Counted from the first letter of the stretch, positions 1-10,309 are shown. The stretch is 64,000 nucleotides of DNA from Cercophora sp. LCS_1 (GCA_036250225.1 JAPZLL010000026.1:310001-374000), one strand, 5' to 3'. A program made the numbers and translations. Notes: generated from the letters alone by a model not told the origin.

Positions 1-49
1 CACCCTCCATCGGTTCAAGTTCTACCGAAATTTTGTTCGGCCTCTTGGG

Positions 50-775
50 ATGAGTTTATCATGGCACTATCTTCTTTTGGCCGGCTGTCTTTCGGTAGTT
101 TTCAGCATTGTGAGCATGCTCAATGATGGCATGGAATTCAAGATTGTCTTGGCATCTTCTTTCCTGTCGGTTCCTGTCTTTTTAGTCGTCGCCATTTTCC
201 TCATTGTTTCTGGTTGGTATTATTGCATCATCTTATACCGGGTGTCTGTATTTCTTGATCGAAAACGCCATCAAGGAAAAAAGAAGAAAAAGGAAAGCGA
301 CCCTGAAGCTGCCCTCAAGCAGCAAGGGATCAAAACAGAGGCACAGATAGATACAGCTGGAGGAAAACCTGGAAAAGACGAGTCTGGGGGAAAGAGTCGA
401 ATATGGTATGACATGATGCGTCGTCAAGAAAAAAGAGTCGAAGATGGAACCGCCCCCGAGAACACTCAACAACAAGGAGAAGTTGAAGGCGAACAAGCCA
501 AGACAGACACAAGGGGAACCACAAAAGCCGAGAAAGGAAAAGTTGAAGAGAGAGAGACCGAGGAAAAGAGTAAGCCATGGTACCGCCGACAACGCGGTCA
601 AGACAGGAGCGAAAAGGAAGGAATAGTCCCTGGGGATGTCTCGGAGCAGCAAGGAGCCAACGTTGGAGAGTCCAGGATGGTTACATCTAACAAGAACAAT
701 GTCGGGAAGGAGAAAGCGGGATCTGCGAGTGTGCCTTTATCAGGATTTTTAGCGTATAGGAGGACGAGTCTTTGA
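50..775 (+). CDS. Hypothetical two-pass membrane protein with charged tail (possibly 5' partial)
   Basis: I do not recognise this family. The first ~70 residues contain two hydrophobic segments (about residues 5-25 and 33-62), followed by a very charged Lys/Glu/Gln-rich tail of about 170 residues that is probably cytosolic and disordered. The tail holds two imperfect copies of a ~50-residue unit, each opening with K-S-[RK]-x-W-Y and later containing an E-x-Q-Q-G or Q-Q-Q-G stretch, which suggests internal duplication. The frame stays open upstream of the ATG at 50 to the window edge, so an earlier exon or start may lie outside. It ends at a TGA about 100 bp before a MITE copy. Existence as a gene is likely but function is unknown. 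Confidence 0.5.
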   Translation: MSLSWHYLLLAGCLSVVFSIVSMLNDGMEFKIVLASSFLSVPVFLVVAIFLIVSGWYYCIILYRVSVFLDRKRHQGKKKKKESDPEAALKQQGIKTEAQIDTAGGKPGKDESGGKSRIWYDMMRRQEKRVEDGTAPENTQQQGEVEGEQAKTDTRGTTKAEKGKVEERETEEKSKPWYRRQRGQDRSEKEGIVPGDVSEQQGANVGESRMVTSNKNNVGKEKAGSASVPLSGFLAYRRTSL

Positions 776-881
776 GAGTTGTTCAGGCCATGAGCGTAAC
801 GCTCGAAGGACAGGAGTTGACGATTGTGAAGACACTTCAGGGTAGAAAAGTCTTGGTAGATGAAGTATGTACATTAATGTT

Positions 882-1217
882 GAGCTCTATTTTTCGCACA
901 CCCGTTTTTGTTTTAGACACACTACGCCCACATACAACCCTGGCCTTTGGCAGCGCCACTAAAGCCAACTATTACCACGTTTTGGGCCTCTATCCCTCTC
1001 AAAAAGGCATTCATAGTTAATAAATCGGGGTATTTAGAATTTAAATACGCATTCAATTCCACCAAAAAAAAAAAAAAAAAAAAAAAAAAACACGTTGGTA
1101 ATTTTAAAGTTTGATGGAAGTGGCATTCTAAAGGCACATAGAGATATTGGCGGGCCAGGGTTATATGTGGAAGCGGTGTGCCAGAAACAAAAATGGGGTG
1201 TGCGAAAAATAGAGCTC
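882..1217. mobile_element. hAT-like MITE, copy 1 (336 bp)
   Basis: Non-autonomous element bounded by terminal inverted repeats. The outer 22 bp at 882-903 and 1196-1217 are perfect inverted repeats starting GAGCTCTATTTTTCGCACAC. Similarity between the two arms continues for about 64 bp, to the shared block ending CAACCCTGGCC or TAACCCTGGCC. It is flanked by a perfect 8-bp duplication TTAATGTT (874-881 and 1218-1225), the length made by hAT (or P) transposases. There is no coding capacity. A run of 27 A (1064-1090) sits in the middle and is absent from the second copy at 55388-55693. The perfect target duplication suggests a fairly recent insertion. Confidence 0.9.
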
Positions 1218-1405
1218 TTAATGTTTAGTTGTCATTTCCTTGATTTCAAGTCGGATTAGATGGGCTTGGATATTCCATTTCATCATAGCCACAGATTAGT
1301 ACCATCAACGTCGTCTCTAATGTTCCCCACCAGTCGATAGATCCTAGCGCAGTCAATTGTTATCCTCGTCCACCACAAAGGGTCCAAAAATCCAACGCAG
1401 TACGC

Positions 1406-2485
1406 TCATACCATCTCATCTCCTCTCGGTCCCGAGCTCCCAGGAACCGCACCACCGTCGAAACCCCCATTCACCTTCTCCAACCTCTTCTCCCCCCACC
1501 CCGCCCTCCTCGTAAACGTCCCGTCCACCATGACCGCCCCATCCCCAACAACCGGCACCATCCGATGCAACGGAACATGATTCCACCTCCAATCCCAAAT
1601 ACTCGCATACGTCATACGATACGCGCTAAACGCCATGACCGTGCCAATCACCGCGCCCGCAAGGACATCATACCAATTATGAAACTCGTCAATCGTCAAC
1701 GCACCTCCAATCAAGCACGCCCCCAGAACCGGTGCGTACACAGCCGTGAGCTTCCACATGGCGGGGTGATAATTCGAAAACACCTTGAGCTTGCCATTCA
1801 GATACAGCGCCAAAAACACAAAGCCCGCAAACGCAGCCGTCGTGTGGCCACTGGGCATGCTCTCCAGCGAATCGTCAATCTCATCCGGATCACCCGTGCA
1901 GATCTGTCGGGTGTAATAGATCCCCGTGTATCCCTTGCCGTTATACCCCGCGCCCGCGACGCCAGCGTCGTTGGAGACGAGGGACAAATCCGGTTGACAC
2001 ACCGCCAAGAAATGGGGACGGAGCCCGCCGATGAGCCACTTGATGAAGACTTGGAAGACGGCGGCCGTGATGAGGCTGTAGAGCAAGCCGACGATGGCGT
2101 TGTTGACGTCCCAGAAGGAGCGGATGCGGATCTGCATCAGGATGATGATGGTGATGGGAATCATGGCTGCCAAGAAGGCGGCGAGCCAGATGGGGATGAT
2201 TTCCTTGCGCATGGGGTAGCCGAACTCGGGGTAGACGATTTCGCCGTCGGAAAAGGTCACCGGGAAGGAGCGGGTCGGTGCTGGGTGGGCCATGTACACG
2301 CCTAGACCGACGGCGCCGAGGGCGACCATGGTGAGGAGATCCAGCCAGGTGACTTTGAGCCATTGGCTGAAGGTCGGGCGGTGAGACATGGTGTAGATTG
2401 GCGAGGCGTGGTGCTCTTTGCGCAGGGCAGAAGGCGCGCCTGCGCCCGTGGGGGCGGGTTGTTGCTTGCGGCTGAAGGGGCCCAT
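1406..2485 (-). CDS. PAP2-family phosphatidic acid / lipid phosphatase
   Basis: Predicted 359-residue integral membrane lipid phosphatase of the DPP1/LPP type, which would dephosphorylate phosphatidate or diacylglycerol pyrophosphate in an internal membrane or vacuole. Six hydrophobic segments are visible. The catalytic signature is present in order: KWLIGGLRP (K-x6-RP), SMPSGH (PSGH) and a third block with the His and Asp in EFHNWYD. The Arg normally found in the SR-x5-H-x3-D block is replaced (ALTIDEFH). The start at 2485 is chosen because the open frame upstream to 2674 is low-complexity and Pro/Ser-rich, while the protein after this Met begins like fungal homologues. No intron is needed. 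Confidence 0.85.
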   Translation of the reverse strand: MGPFSRKQQPAPTGAGAPSALRKEHHASPIYTMSHRPTFSQWLKVTWLDLLTMVALGAVGLGVYMAHPAPTRSFPVTFSDGEIVYPEFGYPMRKEIIPIWLAAFLAAMIPITIIILMQIRIRSFWDVNNAIVGLLYSLITAAVFQVFIKWLIGGLRPHFLAVCQPDLSLVSNDAGVAGAGYNGKGYTGIYYTRQICTGDPDEIDDSLESMPSGHTTAAFAGFVFLALYLNGKLKVFSNYHPAMWKLTAVYAPVLGACLIGGALTIDEFHNWYDVLAGAVIGTVMAFSAYRMTYASIWDWRWNHVPLHRMVPVVGDGAVMVDGTFTRRAGWGEKRLEKVNGGFDGGAVPGSSGPRGDEMV

Positions 2486-3534
2486 TTTGAGATGCGCCAA
2501 GGTCTTGGTGGAGGGCGACGATGGGTTGGGAAGGGAGATTTGTGTCGGATGTGGCAAGAGTGGAAGGGAGGGAGGTGGTTGCCAAGAGATGGCTTTAAGA
2601 AGGAAGGAAGTGATGCTGAGAGCAGTGGTGGTGCGGTGCAGCTTGACGTCATTTTGCTTTGTCGGACCTTTCAAGGCGCATTGGCTTTAGCGTGGCACGG
2701 GGAAACCGTTTCGTTGATTGTCAGCCAGCTTTCGATCCGGGGATTGGGTGGAAAAGGATATCGCGGCCACTTACATCCCTTTTCGGCAAACACATGACAT
2801 CACCAGGGGAAAACCTTGGCAAACTTGGCATGGTGTTGAGTGACGGGGCACGACGCAGCGACATTGTTTACGGGTAATTGATGCTACTGTCCGTTGGGGC
2901 CCACCATTAACAAGCCGATAGGTTCCAGGGTGCATCCAGAACATGGCTTCACAAATCGTCGAGTTGAGTGGTTATCTCGATATGTGGATCTGCTCGGTGG
3001 AATATGGCGGGCCAATGAGATTTCGCATCCTTCTTGTTCATAGTCGTGACACCATCACTTCAGTGTCTCTCGCAAGAAATGGAATGGGCCTCATCTTTGC
3101 ACGGATTCGAAACGTTGTTGGACAATCTCGAATCCTCGCAAGACAAGTCTGGCGATTTAACCGATGATGATTCATCACTAGCTGCCACGGGGACGGCAAA
3201 GGAGATATTTTATAGATCTTACGTTTGACAGTGTATCTTCCTGGCATCGTTGGAAGCCCAGAAATCGCCGCCAGAACCTTTCTCCTAATTCCACGGCAAC
3301 CCCCTCCGCACGGAAGGCACGGTGGGTCGTCACCTCCGCAACAAGCGGTTCAGAGCGCTGCAAAACGGGCCGTGACAGGACCCCACCTTGCGTCATTTTC
3401 TTCCGACACGGAGTTTCAGAATCTCAAACAACAGTTTTTAAACACCGGTCCCGCAACCGCCACTAGCATATGAAAGAGGCGTCCGCATGTTTTCGCCCGT
3501 TTGCTATCTCCAAGAACACGATATCCTCGACATC
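2486..3534. other. Intergenic region, divergent spacer
   Basis: About 1 kb between the divergent PAP2 and Ca3427-like genes. Open frames here overlap each other on both strands and resemble no protein. I see no RNA gene or repeat, so I take it to hold the promoters of both neighbours. Confidence 0.5.
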
Positions 3535-4560
3535 ATGTCAACCCCTCTGCGAATCGGCTACGTGCCCGAGCACTTTTCGACGCCCATTTACTTTGCAAAG
3601 AAGCACTTTGGGCTCGATGCCGAGCTAATCCCGTTCCCCTCCGGCACCGGCCACATGATCACGGCCCTCCGCGGCGGCGAGATTGACGTCGGCATCGGCC
3701 TCACTGAGGGCTGGGTCGCCGGTCTCGGCAAGGGAGATGCCTCCGAGATTGGCGACGGTGGTTATCGGCTTGTTGGAACTTACGTCGAGACGCCCTTGTG
3801 TGAGTCTTGATCTTCTCTCCCTGTCATTGCTTGCTTGGATTGTGCTCTTTAGCAACTCCGGCAGACCACTGACTCCCGGCCGACTGGCCATACAGGCTGG
3901 GCCATCTCAACCGGTGCCGAGCGCCCCGAAATCGCGTCGGTGGACTCTCTCATGGGCGGCAAGATTGGTGTCTCCCGCATCGGATCGGGAAGTTACGTGA
4001 TGGGCTACGTCCTTGCTGATCAGCGAGGCTGGCTGCTTCCCACCGTCGCTGCTGGAACTGGGGCTGAGTTGGCGTCCCCTTACAAGGATTTTGTCGTGCT
4101 CAACACTTTTGAGAACCTGCGCAAGGCCGTCAACTCAGGCGAAGCCGATTTCTTCATGTGGGAGCACTTCACCTCGAAGAAGTACTACGATTCTGGCGAG
4201 ATCCGCAGGGTCGGCGAGATTTACACTCCTTGGAGCAGCTGGAAGATTGTTGCGTCGACAAAACTCGTTGGCGAGGGAAACAAGTTGGACTCTCGTGTTG
4301 AGGACCTGCTGGAGAAGCTGAATCTCGGAATCAAGCACTTCAATGAGAACAAGGAGGAGGCTGTCGAGTATATCAGCACGCACCTCGATTACTCGGCTGA
4401 GGACGCCCGTGAGTGGCTCAAGACGGTCAGGTTCCCCCAGCAGACACAGGGCGTCGATCAGGAGGTTATCAACCGGACTGTCGAGATCTTACGGAAGGCG
4501 GGAGTCTTGTTTGAAAACAAGGGGATGCAGCCGGATGCCATGATTGCGAAGCGTCGATGA
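3535..4560 (+). CDS. Ca3427-like periplasmic-binding-fold protein
   Basis: CDS join(3535..3799,3896..4560), 309 residues. It belongs to the PBP type II fold group typified by Candida albicans Ca3427, eukaryotic relatives of bacterial ABC-transporter solute-binding proteins (nitrate/sulfonate/thiamine-precursor type); the ligand is unknown. It begins TPLRIGYVPEHFSTPIYFAK, has the typical ALRGGEIDVGIGLTEGW loop, and continues after the intron with IGVSRIGSGSYVMGYVLA. The intron (3800-3895, GTGAGT...CAG, phase 1) joins ...ETPLC to WAISTG. There is no signal peptide, so a cytosolic location is expected. An upstream in-frame ATG at 3487 would add 16 residues; the one used matches the family start better. 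Confidence 0.82.
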
Positions 4561-4733
4561 TATCGAATTGGGGTAAATTTCAACACATCCAAACGTCCCT
4601 CGGATAGCTTTGAACACACAGTGGTTTTGGTCTACTTGCGTCTATGTTCGACCTTTTCCTTGCCCCTGAGATAGTGGCAAAGAAGACACTGCACCGAGTC
4701 TTCTCATGGGTAAGATAGGGACCTCCTCTAGAG

Positions 4734-6500
4734 TCATTCGCCGCTCCCTCCTACCAGGACTTTTACCATTTCCTCCAGCTCGAATATAACCTTGTGGTAT
4801 ATCGCCGTCTGAAGCACCTGACTGCTGAGATCCGGATCAATTCCATCAAAGTCAAAGTGCAGACACCTCCTTGTGAGCTTGTCATATCTCTTTCCCATCT
4901 GCGAGGGCTTTGTTTCCGCTCTTCCCACCCAATCCATATCGTGCGGGTCAATCGGGATCCAGTGCCCGATTTGCAGTAGCGCAACGCCGAGGCAGTAAAG
5001 AGTGACGTTTTGGATGCCAAAGCGTGCCGGCTTTTCGTCTGCGGCCGCTGGCTGGGTTGTTTGGATCCCGTCCCTAACACTCCACAGCTCGAGGCTCTCC
5101 TCTTTTCGACGTAAGCTCTTTGTCGATATGGAGAGTCGCAAGGGACTTGGAAAGATCCTCGTCAACGTCAAAGTACCATATGTCGTCCAGGCTCCAGTTC
5201 TGACGCCACCAGGCTGTCGAGTGGTAATGGAGGAGTGATTGCGAAAGTCGCAGGGCAAGTCGGAGTTGCTCAGGGAAAGCGATGTCCACCTTTTTAGATG
5301 ACTGGATGATGGCAGCAAGACTTTTTTGGGGGTTCAGACAGGTCTGGAGTAGTTTGCTCTCCCTATCTTGAGGAGCTATCAAGTGGTGCGTTAAGTTGTC
5401 CGCGTCCGATATGACATAGCCAACGCATCCCTCTCGCCGGGACTGATGCAGGGCTTTAGCGTGTTCGGACACGTGCTTGCAGACGTCCTCGGCTTTGCAG
5501 AGGTTGTGGTCGTGTACCAGCCCCTGAGCGGCCTGGGAATCCGCCGGCTCATGTGCTAAGTCTGCGTCACGCGATGCCTGGCCAGGTGCATCCTGAGCTT
5601 TGAGTTTGCGTGCTTTTCGCGGCCTGGATTGCTGTGAAGCGGGAGAAAGTGAAGAGAGGCAAAACCGCCATGGAAGACCGGCTCCAAGAGACGAAGTTTC
5701 CTCGGACTTGACTCGAAGGAACAACATGCTCCTTGGTGTTGAAATCAGAAGAACTCATTGCATACGGATCATCAAGGGGCGACATACCGCTGTTTAGTGC
5801 CCCCGAGCCCGTATTCTAGGACCATCCGAAAGTTGACGCAGTCATCTGTTACATCTGAGTCGATAGTTTGGCCGCGTGAGTGGAATGGACACGGCTCGAG
5901 CTGAGGCAAGACCAGACCTTGAAGAAAGATTCGGCAAATGATGATGAGCACCTCGACTTCAGACTCAGCGCGACCGGCATCTCTGTCCTCAAGATATTTT
6001 GTTTCTTGGTGTGTGAGGTAGCCTGAAGAATCTGGGTCCTCGTTTTCCTGAGTTGTCTGAAGTGGTCAATCAAGTCCGTGAGCTTTTCGATACCTTCTTC
6101 CGAGCTGGCTCGGTGGCGGGAAACCCTGATACGATAGGCTGCCTCAGAGAGCTGTGGTCTCGAGTGAGCGGGGGGGTGTGGGGGTTCTCTGAGTTCTGGA
6201 CTCACCGTGCCTCTTCGCGCGTACTCCTCGAGCGGGCTCAGGTCGTCGTCAAACGCCGCAACCCGCTCCCCAATATCTTTACCGGTTTCTTTCGCATCCT
6301 CGTACCACATGTTCCAGAATTCTTTGACCCGAACTTCAACTTGTTGCAATCCCCAGTTTTCGTGAGCAAAGTCGTCAAGCATGTCCTTCACCATGTCCGG
6401 GTCGATGCCGGCTCCCAGCAACATCAACTCCGATTCGCCGTGAAACACCATTGTTTGCGTTTTGAACAAGTTGCGAAACCGTGAGTCTTCCGCCTTGCCT
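4734..6500 (-). pseudogene. DUF7580 family protein gene, probably broken
   Basis: Pieces of a DUF7580 protein (fungal, often linked to STAND/prion-like incompatibility loci) read in order on the minus strand. Exon from ~6500 to 6206 carries SRFRNLFKTQ and a W-rich N-terminal region; a good intron follows (6152-6205, GTGAGT...CACAG). Exon 6151-5788 carries WSCLSSSRVHSTHAAKL; then an intron (5732-5787, GTATGT...AAG). Exon 5731 downward carries CVGYVISD, RLALRLSQSLLHYHSTAWW and finally LYCLGVALLQIGHW, ending at 4734. Two problems remain: a one-base frame jump at ~5850-5870, just after HAAKL, with no room for an intron; and another at ~5080-5150 that only a weak intron could explain. No start codon or N-terminal exon is visible upstream because the opposite-strand NACHT gene begins there. 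Likely a degenerating gene; a sequencing indel is the alternative. Confidence 0.6.
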
Positions 6501-6511
6501 ATGACGACTTC

Positions 6512-9500
6512 ATGTCCGGAGTCACGGTGGCTCAACGTGAAGAATTCTTGCAACAGCGGCCTGGTAATGCCGGAGCCATGATCCAAGACGCTCAAACCGA
6601 GAGGCAGGGCCCCAAAAAACTGACGAGCCTTAAGATGGGCCGCACGCTCTTCCAGGGGCTCACCCAGCTTGAACGCTATCTCCCAACCTCTGATGAGCAG
6701 AATATCGGCGTGCGTAAGCTCTCGGCCGCTATTTGGGGACCATGCTGCTGCATATTCAATGTGAGCCTTACTAGTTACCTATTTTGTGTGCCTTTTTTGG
6801 TAGCTGACCCCTTCTGAGCTGTCTACCGAGTTTCCAGAAGCGGTTGACATCATTTTTGATGCCGGCCAAAAGTTGGGGCAGAGAATCCCGGACATCTACC
6901 TGCCCGAGCCCTTGATTGTCTACATTCCCAACGCTTTAAAAGTCGTTGCGTCCATGTATCGCGATTTGTTACAGTTCTTCAAGATCTTGCTTGGATATTG
7001 GGGTACCGTGGTAAGTTGGACACCTCCCCCGTCCTAGAAAGCAGGGTGATTCGATCTTGGCTCACGTTCTCCTTCCTCTAGCCTGGAATACGCTTTTCGT
7101 TTCCTACTAGCGCAATCAGGAGAGCTCATTTCATATCATTCTTGAGGGCCTCGATGCTCATTGCGAAGCCTTGAATCAAATACTCGAAATTTGGGGGCAA
7201 GAAACTCATGACCCTGCACCTTGTCTCACTGAGACAACTTGACCTGTGGATTTCGATCAACCGGAGGCGTCGAGCCAGCCGCGCGAGAAGATATCACGTA
7301 TTCTTGACCAGCACGGGAGGTCGGTGGTGGAAATATGGTGCCGCGCCCGAGAAGATGACAGAAAACGCAGAGGGGCTTCGACAACGCGTCTTCGAATGGC
7401 TTGGCCAGGACACCTCCTAGGTCACGTATCACAACTAGCTCAGAGAGTTTGACGTAAATCTCAAACTTGCCGAGCAACAATCGCGCATTGTGACGCGAAT
7501 CCTGGAGCAAACCGAGATATCCAAATGGATGTTCAACGACCAACCAAAACACAAGGCCCTCTGGATGAGCGGGAAGGTGGGATCAAGTATGTTGTCAGTT
7601 CCGGCCCTGAAATCCAGTGCTATCAGCTGAACACAAACCACACAGGCAAAACAACTCTAGCATCCCACATCATCCAAGCCTGCATAGAAAGACGACCAGG
7701 TTTCACAACCGGTTATTATTATTGCCGGCTCAGCGAAGCAAAAACCCTGACATCAGGCGGGATCCAGAGGGGTCTTTTGAGGCGGCTTGTAGCCTGCTCT
7801 GATCAAAACCTTCTTGCTTTTTGCGAAGCAAGGCGACGCACAAGTGCCCTGGCGATTCCAGACGACGCCCTCACCGAAGAACTTTTGGGTGCGTTTTGCC
7901 ATGCAACAAATCTGTTTATCGTGATTGATGGGCTCGAAAACGCCGGTGACCATGCGGAGCGGATCATCAAGTTCTGGTTGCGGATGGTGCAGGAAAGTGA
8001 AAGGAACAATACCGGCGAGTTGCGCTTCCTCTTCATCAGCCAGGACGTGCCCATCATCAGACGCATCGCACAGGACAGGTGTTCACCTGTTGCCGAACTG
8101 TCAGTCGTGCAACCGGCGGAAGAAGTTGAAAAGTATATTCGCTGCAAAGTTGCAGGGCTCCGTGACAAGTTCAAATTGTCAGATGAAGAAGCGGACGTGG
8201 TACGGCGCAAAGTATCTGCTGCATCTCACGGTTTGTTGACATCCAGCTTGGTTTTCAAGATGCTCCGTCACTGACCGCGATGTAAGGGCTGTTCGGCTAC
8301 GCCGTTGAAACGCTCAAGAGTCTCATTTCACAGCCTACTATAAAAGACATGACCCGTAGAGCGATTACAGATGTGATTCCGGGCACAATACGTTGGAGGT
8401 ATGTTTCTGCATTCAGACTTACAGCACATATTAACGACCCCTAATTAGCTACCAGATGATTTGGCAAACCATCATGCATTCGCCGTCATTCCCGGCGGCC
8501 TCAAGAATATTCCGTCTCCCCGCAGGGACGCAACGACCGCTGAAGCTCTTTGAGGTCCAGGCTGCCCTTTCGGTCAAAGCGCAAGACAGCCACATCAGGA
8601 TGAATTATCACCGGTATCAGTTCAGTGACGATATCCGCTACATCTGCAGCGCATTCATTACTGTATCAGACCAAGCAGTTGATTTCAGCCATCCCAGCGC
8701 AAAGAAGTCAGTACTTTCTTGGAATTCAACCACGCCGTTCTCCCGTCGAGAGCCGTTCTAACGCCCCCTTGCCTACCTAGATACATCCTTGACCAGCTGA
8801 GGCTTGGCCCAGGAGAGATACAGTGTGAATGGATGCTGCTGACCCTCAGGTATCTCACCATGGACTGCTTCAAACCCGATCTCCCCGATGACAGCGTCAA
8901 ATCCTCTGTTGAGAGTGGCCTTTACGCCCTGCAAGACTACGCAGTCGCACACTGGGCCAACCACCTTCAAGACTTTATTCAAACCGCGGCGCCCCTTTTC
9001 AGTGCCCCTCAGCTGTCAACCTACGAGAAGCAGACGATGACTGCTATCTCCAACTTCCTGGAATTCTACCAAGTATCAACAGAGAAAGCCTTGCCAACGC
9101 TTCTTCTCCCCGCGAAAAAGGCCACCAATGTCCCACCCCAACGTGGCACCACATCCCAGCCGAAAGGAAAGCCTTCTTCGCCTACCAGTGATTGCGAAGG
9201 CTTCTCCAAAAGACTATTCCACCTCAATCTGCTCAAACTCTGGTCGCATGTCTGTAAGACCGGGCCGTTGCTTGACCTTGAGGACGTCGTGCAGCGATCT
9301 CGCAACAAGATGGTCGAACTCCACGCAGGTTATCCCGGTGGGCCGCGAAAAGATAATCTCGAGAGGTTTTACGGCCCTCGATACTACAAGTGCTCGCGCA
9401 TAGACTGCACGAACTTTTACGAGGGCTTTGCGACGGAGGAAGAGGCTGCCGGTCATTCGCGCGAACACAACCACCGTCGCTATGGTGTCACCATTTCATC

Positions 9501-9543
9501 TCGGCATGGCTGGATTCACGCTGCGAATAGCAAGGCTACGTGA
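6512..9543 (+). CDS. NACHT/STAND NTPase with C-terminal C2H2-like finger
   Basis: Multi-exon NLR-like protein of fungal STAND type, a class associated with non-self recognition and programmed cell death. Supported exons: 6512-6760, 6819-7010, 7111-~7222, 7439-7586, 7646-8230, 8287-8398, 8449-8706, 8781-9543. The N-terminal helical domain (AAIWGPC... then FPEAVDIIFDAGQKLGQRIP) resembles DUF7708. NACHT follows: P-loop GKVGSSKTT, Walker B LFIVIDGLEN, then SHGLFGYAVETL, RPLKLFEVQAAL, HPSAKKYIL. The C-terminus has DYAVAHWANHL and a zinc-finger-like C-x4-C...H-x3-H. Splices at 8231-8286, 8399-8448 and 8707-8780 restore these motifs exactly. The joint between 7222 and 7439 is unresolved: the frame meets TGA at 7240, so either an unseen intron or a nonsense codon is present. 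The start could also be the ATG at 6635. Confidence 0.7.
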
Positions 9544-9731
9544 CAGGATTTCGCAAATATGGGATAGGACACAAAGGCGGCAGCATCGTCATATTTTCAT
9601 ATCACGTACCCCAAAACATTTAGTGCTCCAGCACAGTAAACGCCAGGAAATGCAACCAGCCGATACACGAGACACACGCCACGCCCCAGCGTCCCATTCA
9701 GCTTCATGTTTCCCCCCATTGAGCTCGACCC

Positions 9732-10064
9732 CTAGGAACCCACCCCAACGGCCTCCCCGGCGAGAATGATCGGCTTCTTATCACAAAACCCCGTCACATC
9801 ATCCATCATCTCCTTGAACTCCGACCCCGAAAACGAAGTCGGCAACGTCTCCTGCTTGTCCCATGATAGGGTTGTCGAAAACGCATACGGCGGCGGAGTA
9901 CCGTCAGGGCTGGGCGTGTATTTTGTGACGCGCCATGAAGTGAGCCCGTGTGAGCGCCAGCGGGATTGGACCCCAGGCATGTGTTTTTGCGTAACGTAGT
10001 CGATGTCGTAGTGCGCCGAGTTGTCGTTGGGGTAGAGGAGGGTGAGGCTGTCTGACATGGGCAT
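9732..10064 (-). CDS. EthD-domain protein
   Basis: Compact 110-residue protein with the ferredoxin-like alpha/beta EthD fold (named for ethyl tert-butyl ether degradation). It begins with a strand SLTLLYPNDNSAHYDIDYV, has the typical H-x-P at KHMPGVQ, and ends with PIILAGEAVGV. Such proteins act as small dimeric enzymes or accessory proteins in aromatic and polyketide metabolism. It lies on the same strand as the FAD monooxygenase ~500 bp upstream, which supports a role in oxidative metabolism. There is no signal peptide and no intron. Confidence 0.75.
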   Translation of the reverse strand: MPMSDSLTLLYPNDNSAHYDIDYVTQKHMPGVQSRWRSHGLTSWRVTKYTPSPDGTPPPYAFSTTLSWDKQETLPTSFSGSEFKEMMDDVTGFCDKKPIILAGEAVGVGS

Positions 10065-10309
10065 TTTGACGGTGTCAATGTTTGTTGTGAATGGTAGGTA
10101 GTAATTTGAGTGGTGGTGTTTTTTTGTGGGATCAGGGAGGAGACCTGAGGGGACCTGGAGGGCTCAGGGGAAATATGGTCGGACACTCATTTTTGGGACG
10201 TCAAGATGACGAACGAACGACGTACCCGGTGCGTTTTCCCCTCAGCGGTTTGTCACGGCATCTTGGGAGATGACATCATTTAGCGGCGATCATATAATTA
10301 CTGCACGGC

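Noticed and set aside
1064..1090. A27 run taken as a poly(A) tail of a retroposed element
   Set aside because: It lies in the middle of the MITE between its inverted arms, not at an end next to a target duplication.
1565..2305. 246-codon plus-strand frame opposite the PAP2 gene
   Set aside because: Asp/His/Arg-rich antisense shadow of the phosphatase.
6512..6830. Minus-strand open reading through 6596-6770 that extends the DUF7580 frame (reads IEYAAAWSPNSG...)
   Set aside because: It is the antisense of the NACHT first exon, whose splice to 6819 rebuilds a clear family motif; no DUF7580 N-terminal motif appears in the antisense reading.
8231..8286. Apparent stop codon after LVFKMLRH in the NACHT gene, first taken as a pseudogene sign
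   Set aside because: A canonical intron (GTTTGT, CTGAC, TAAG) removes it and restores SHGLFGYAVETL.
8690..8790. Apparent frameshift after HPSAKK in the NACHT gene
   Set aside because: A canonical intron 8707-8780 (GTCAGT, CTAAC, CTAG) restores HPSAKKYIL.
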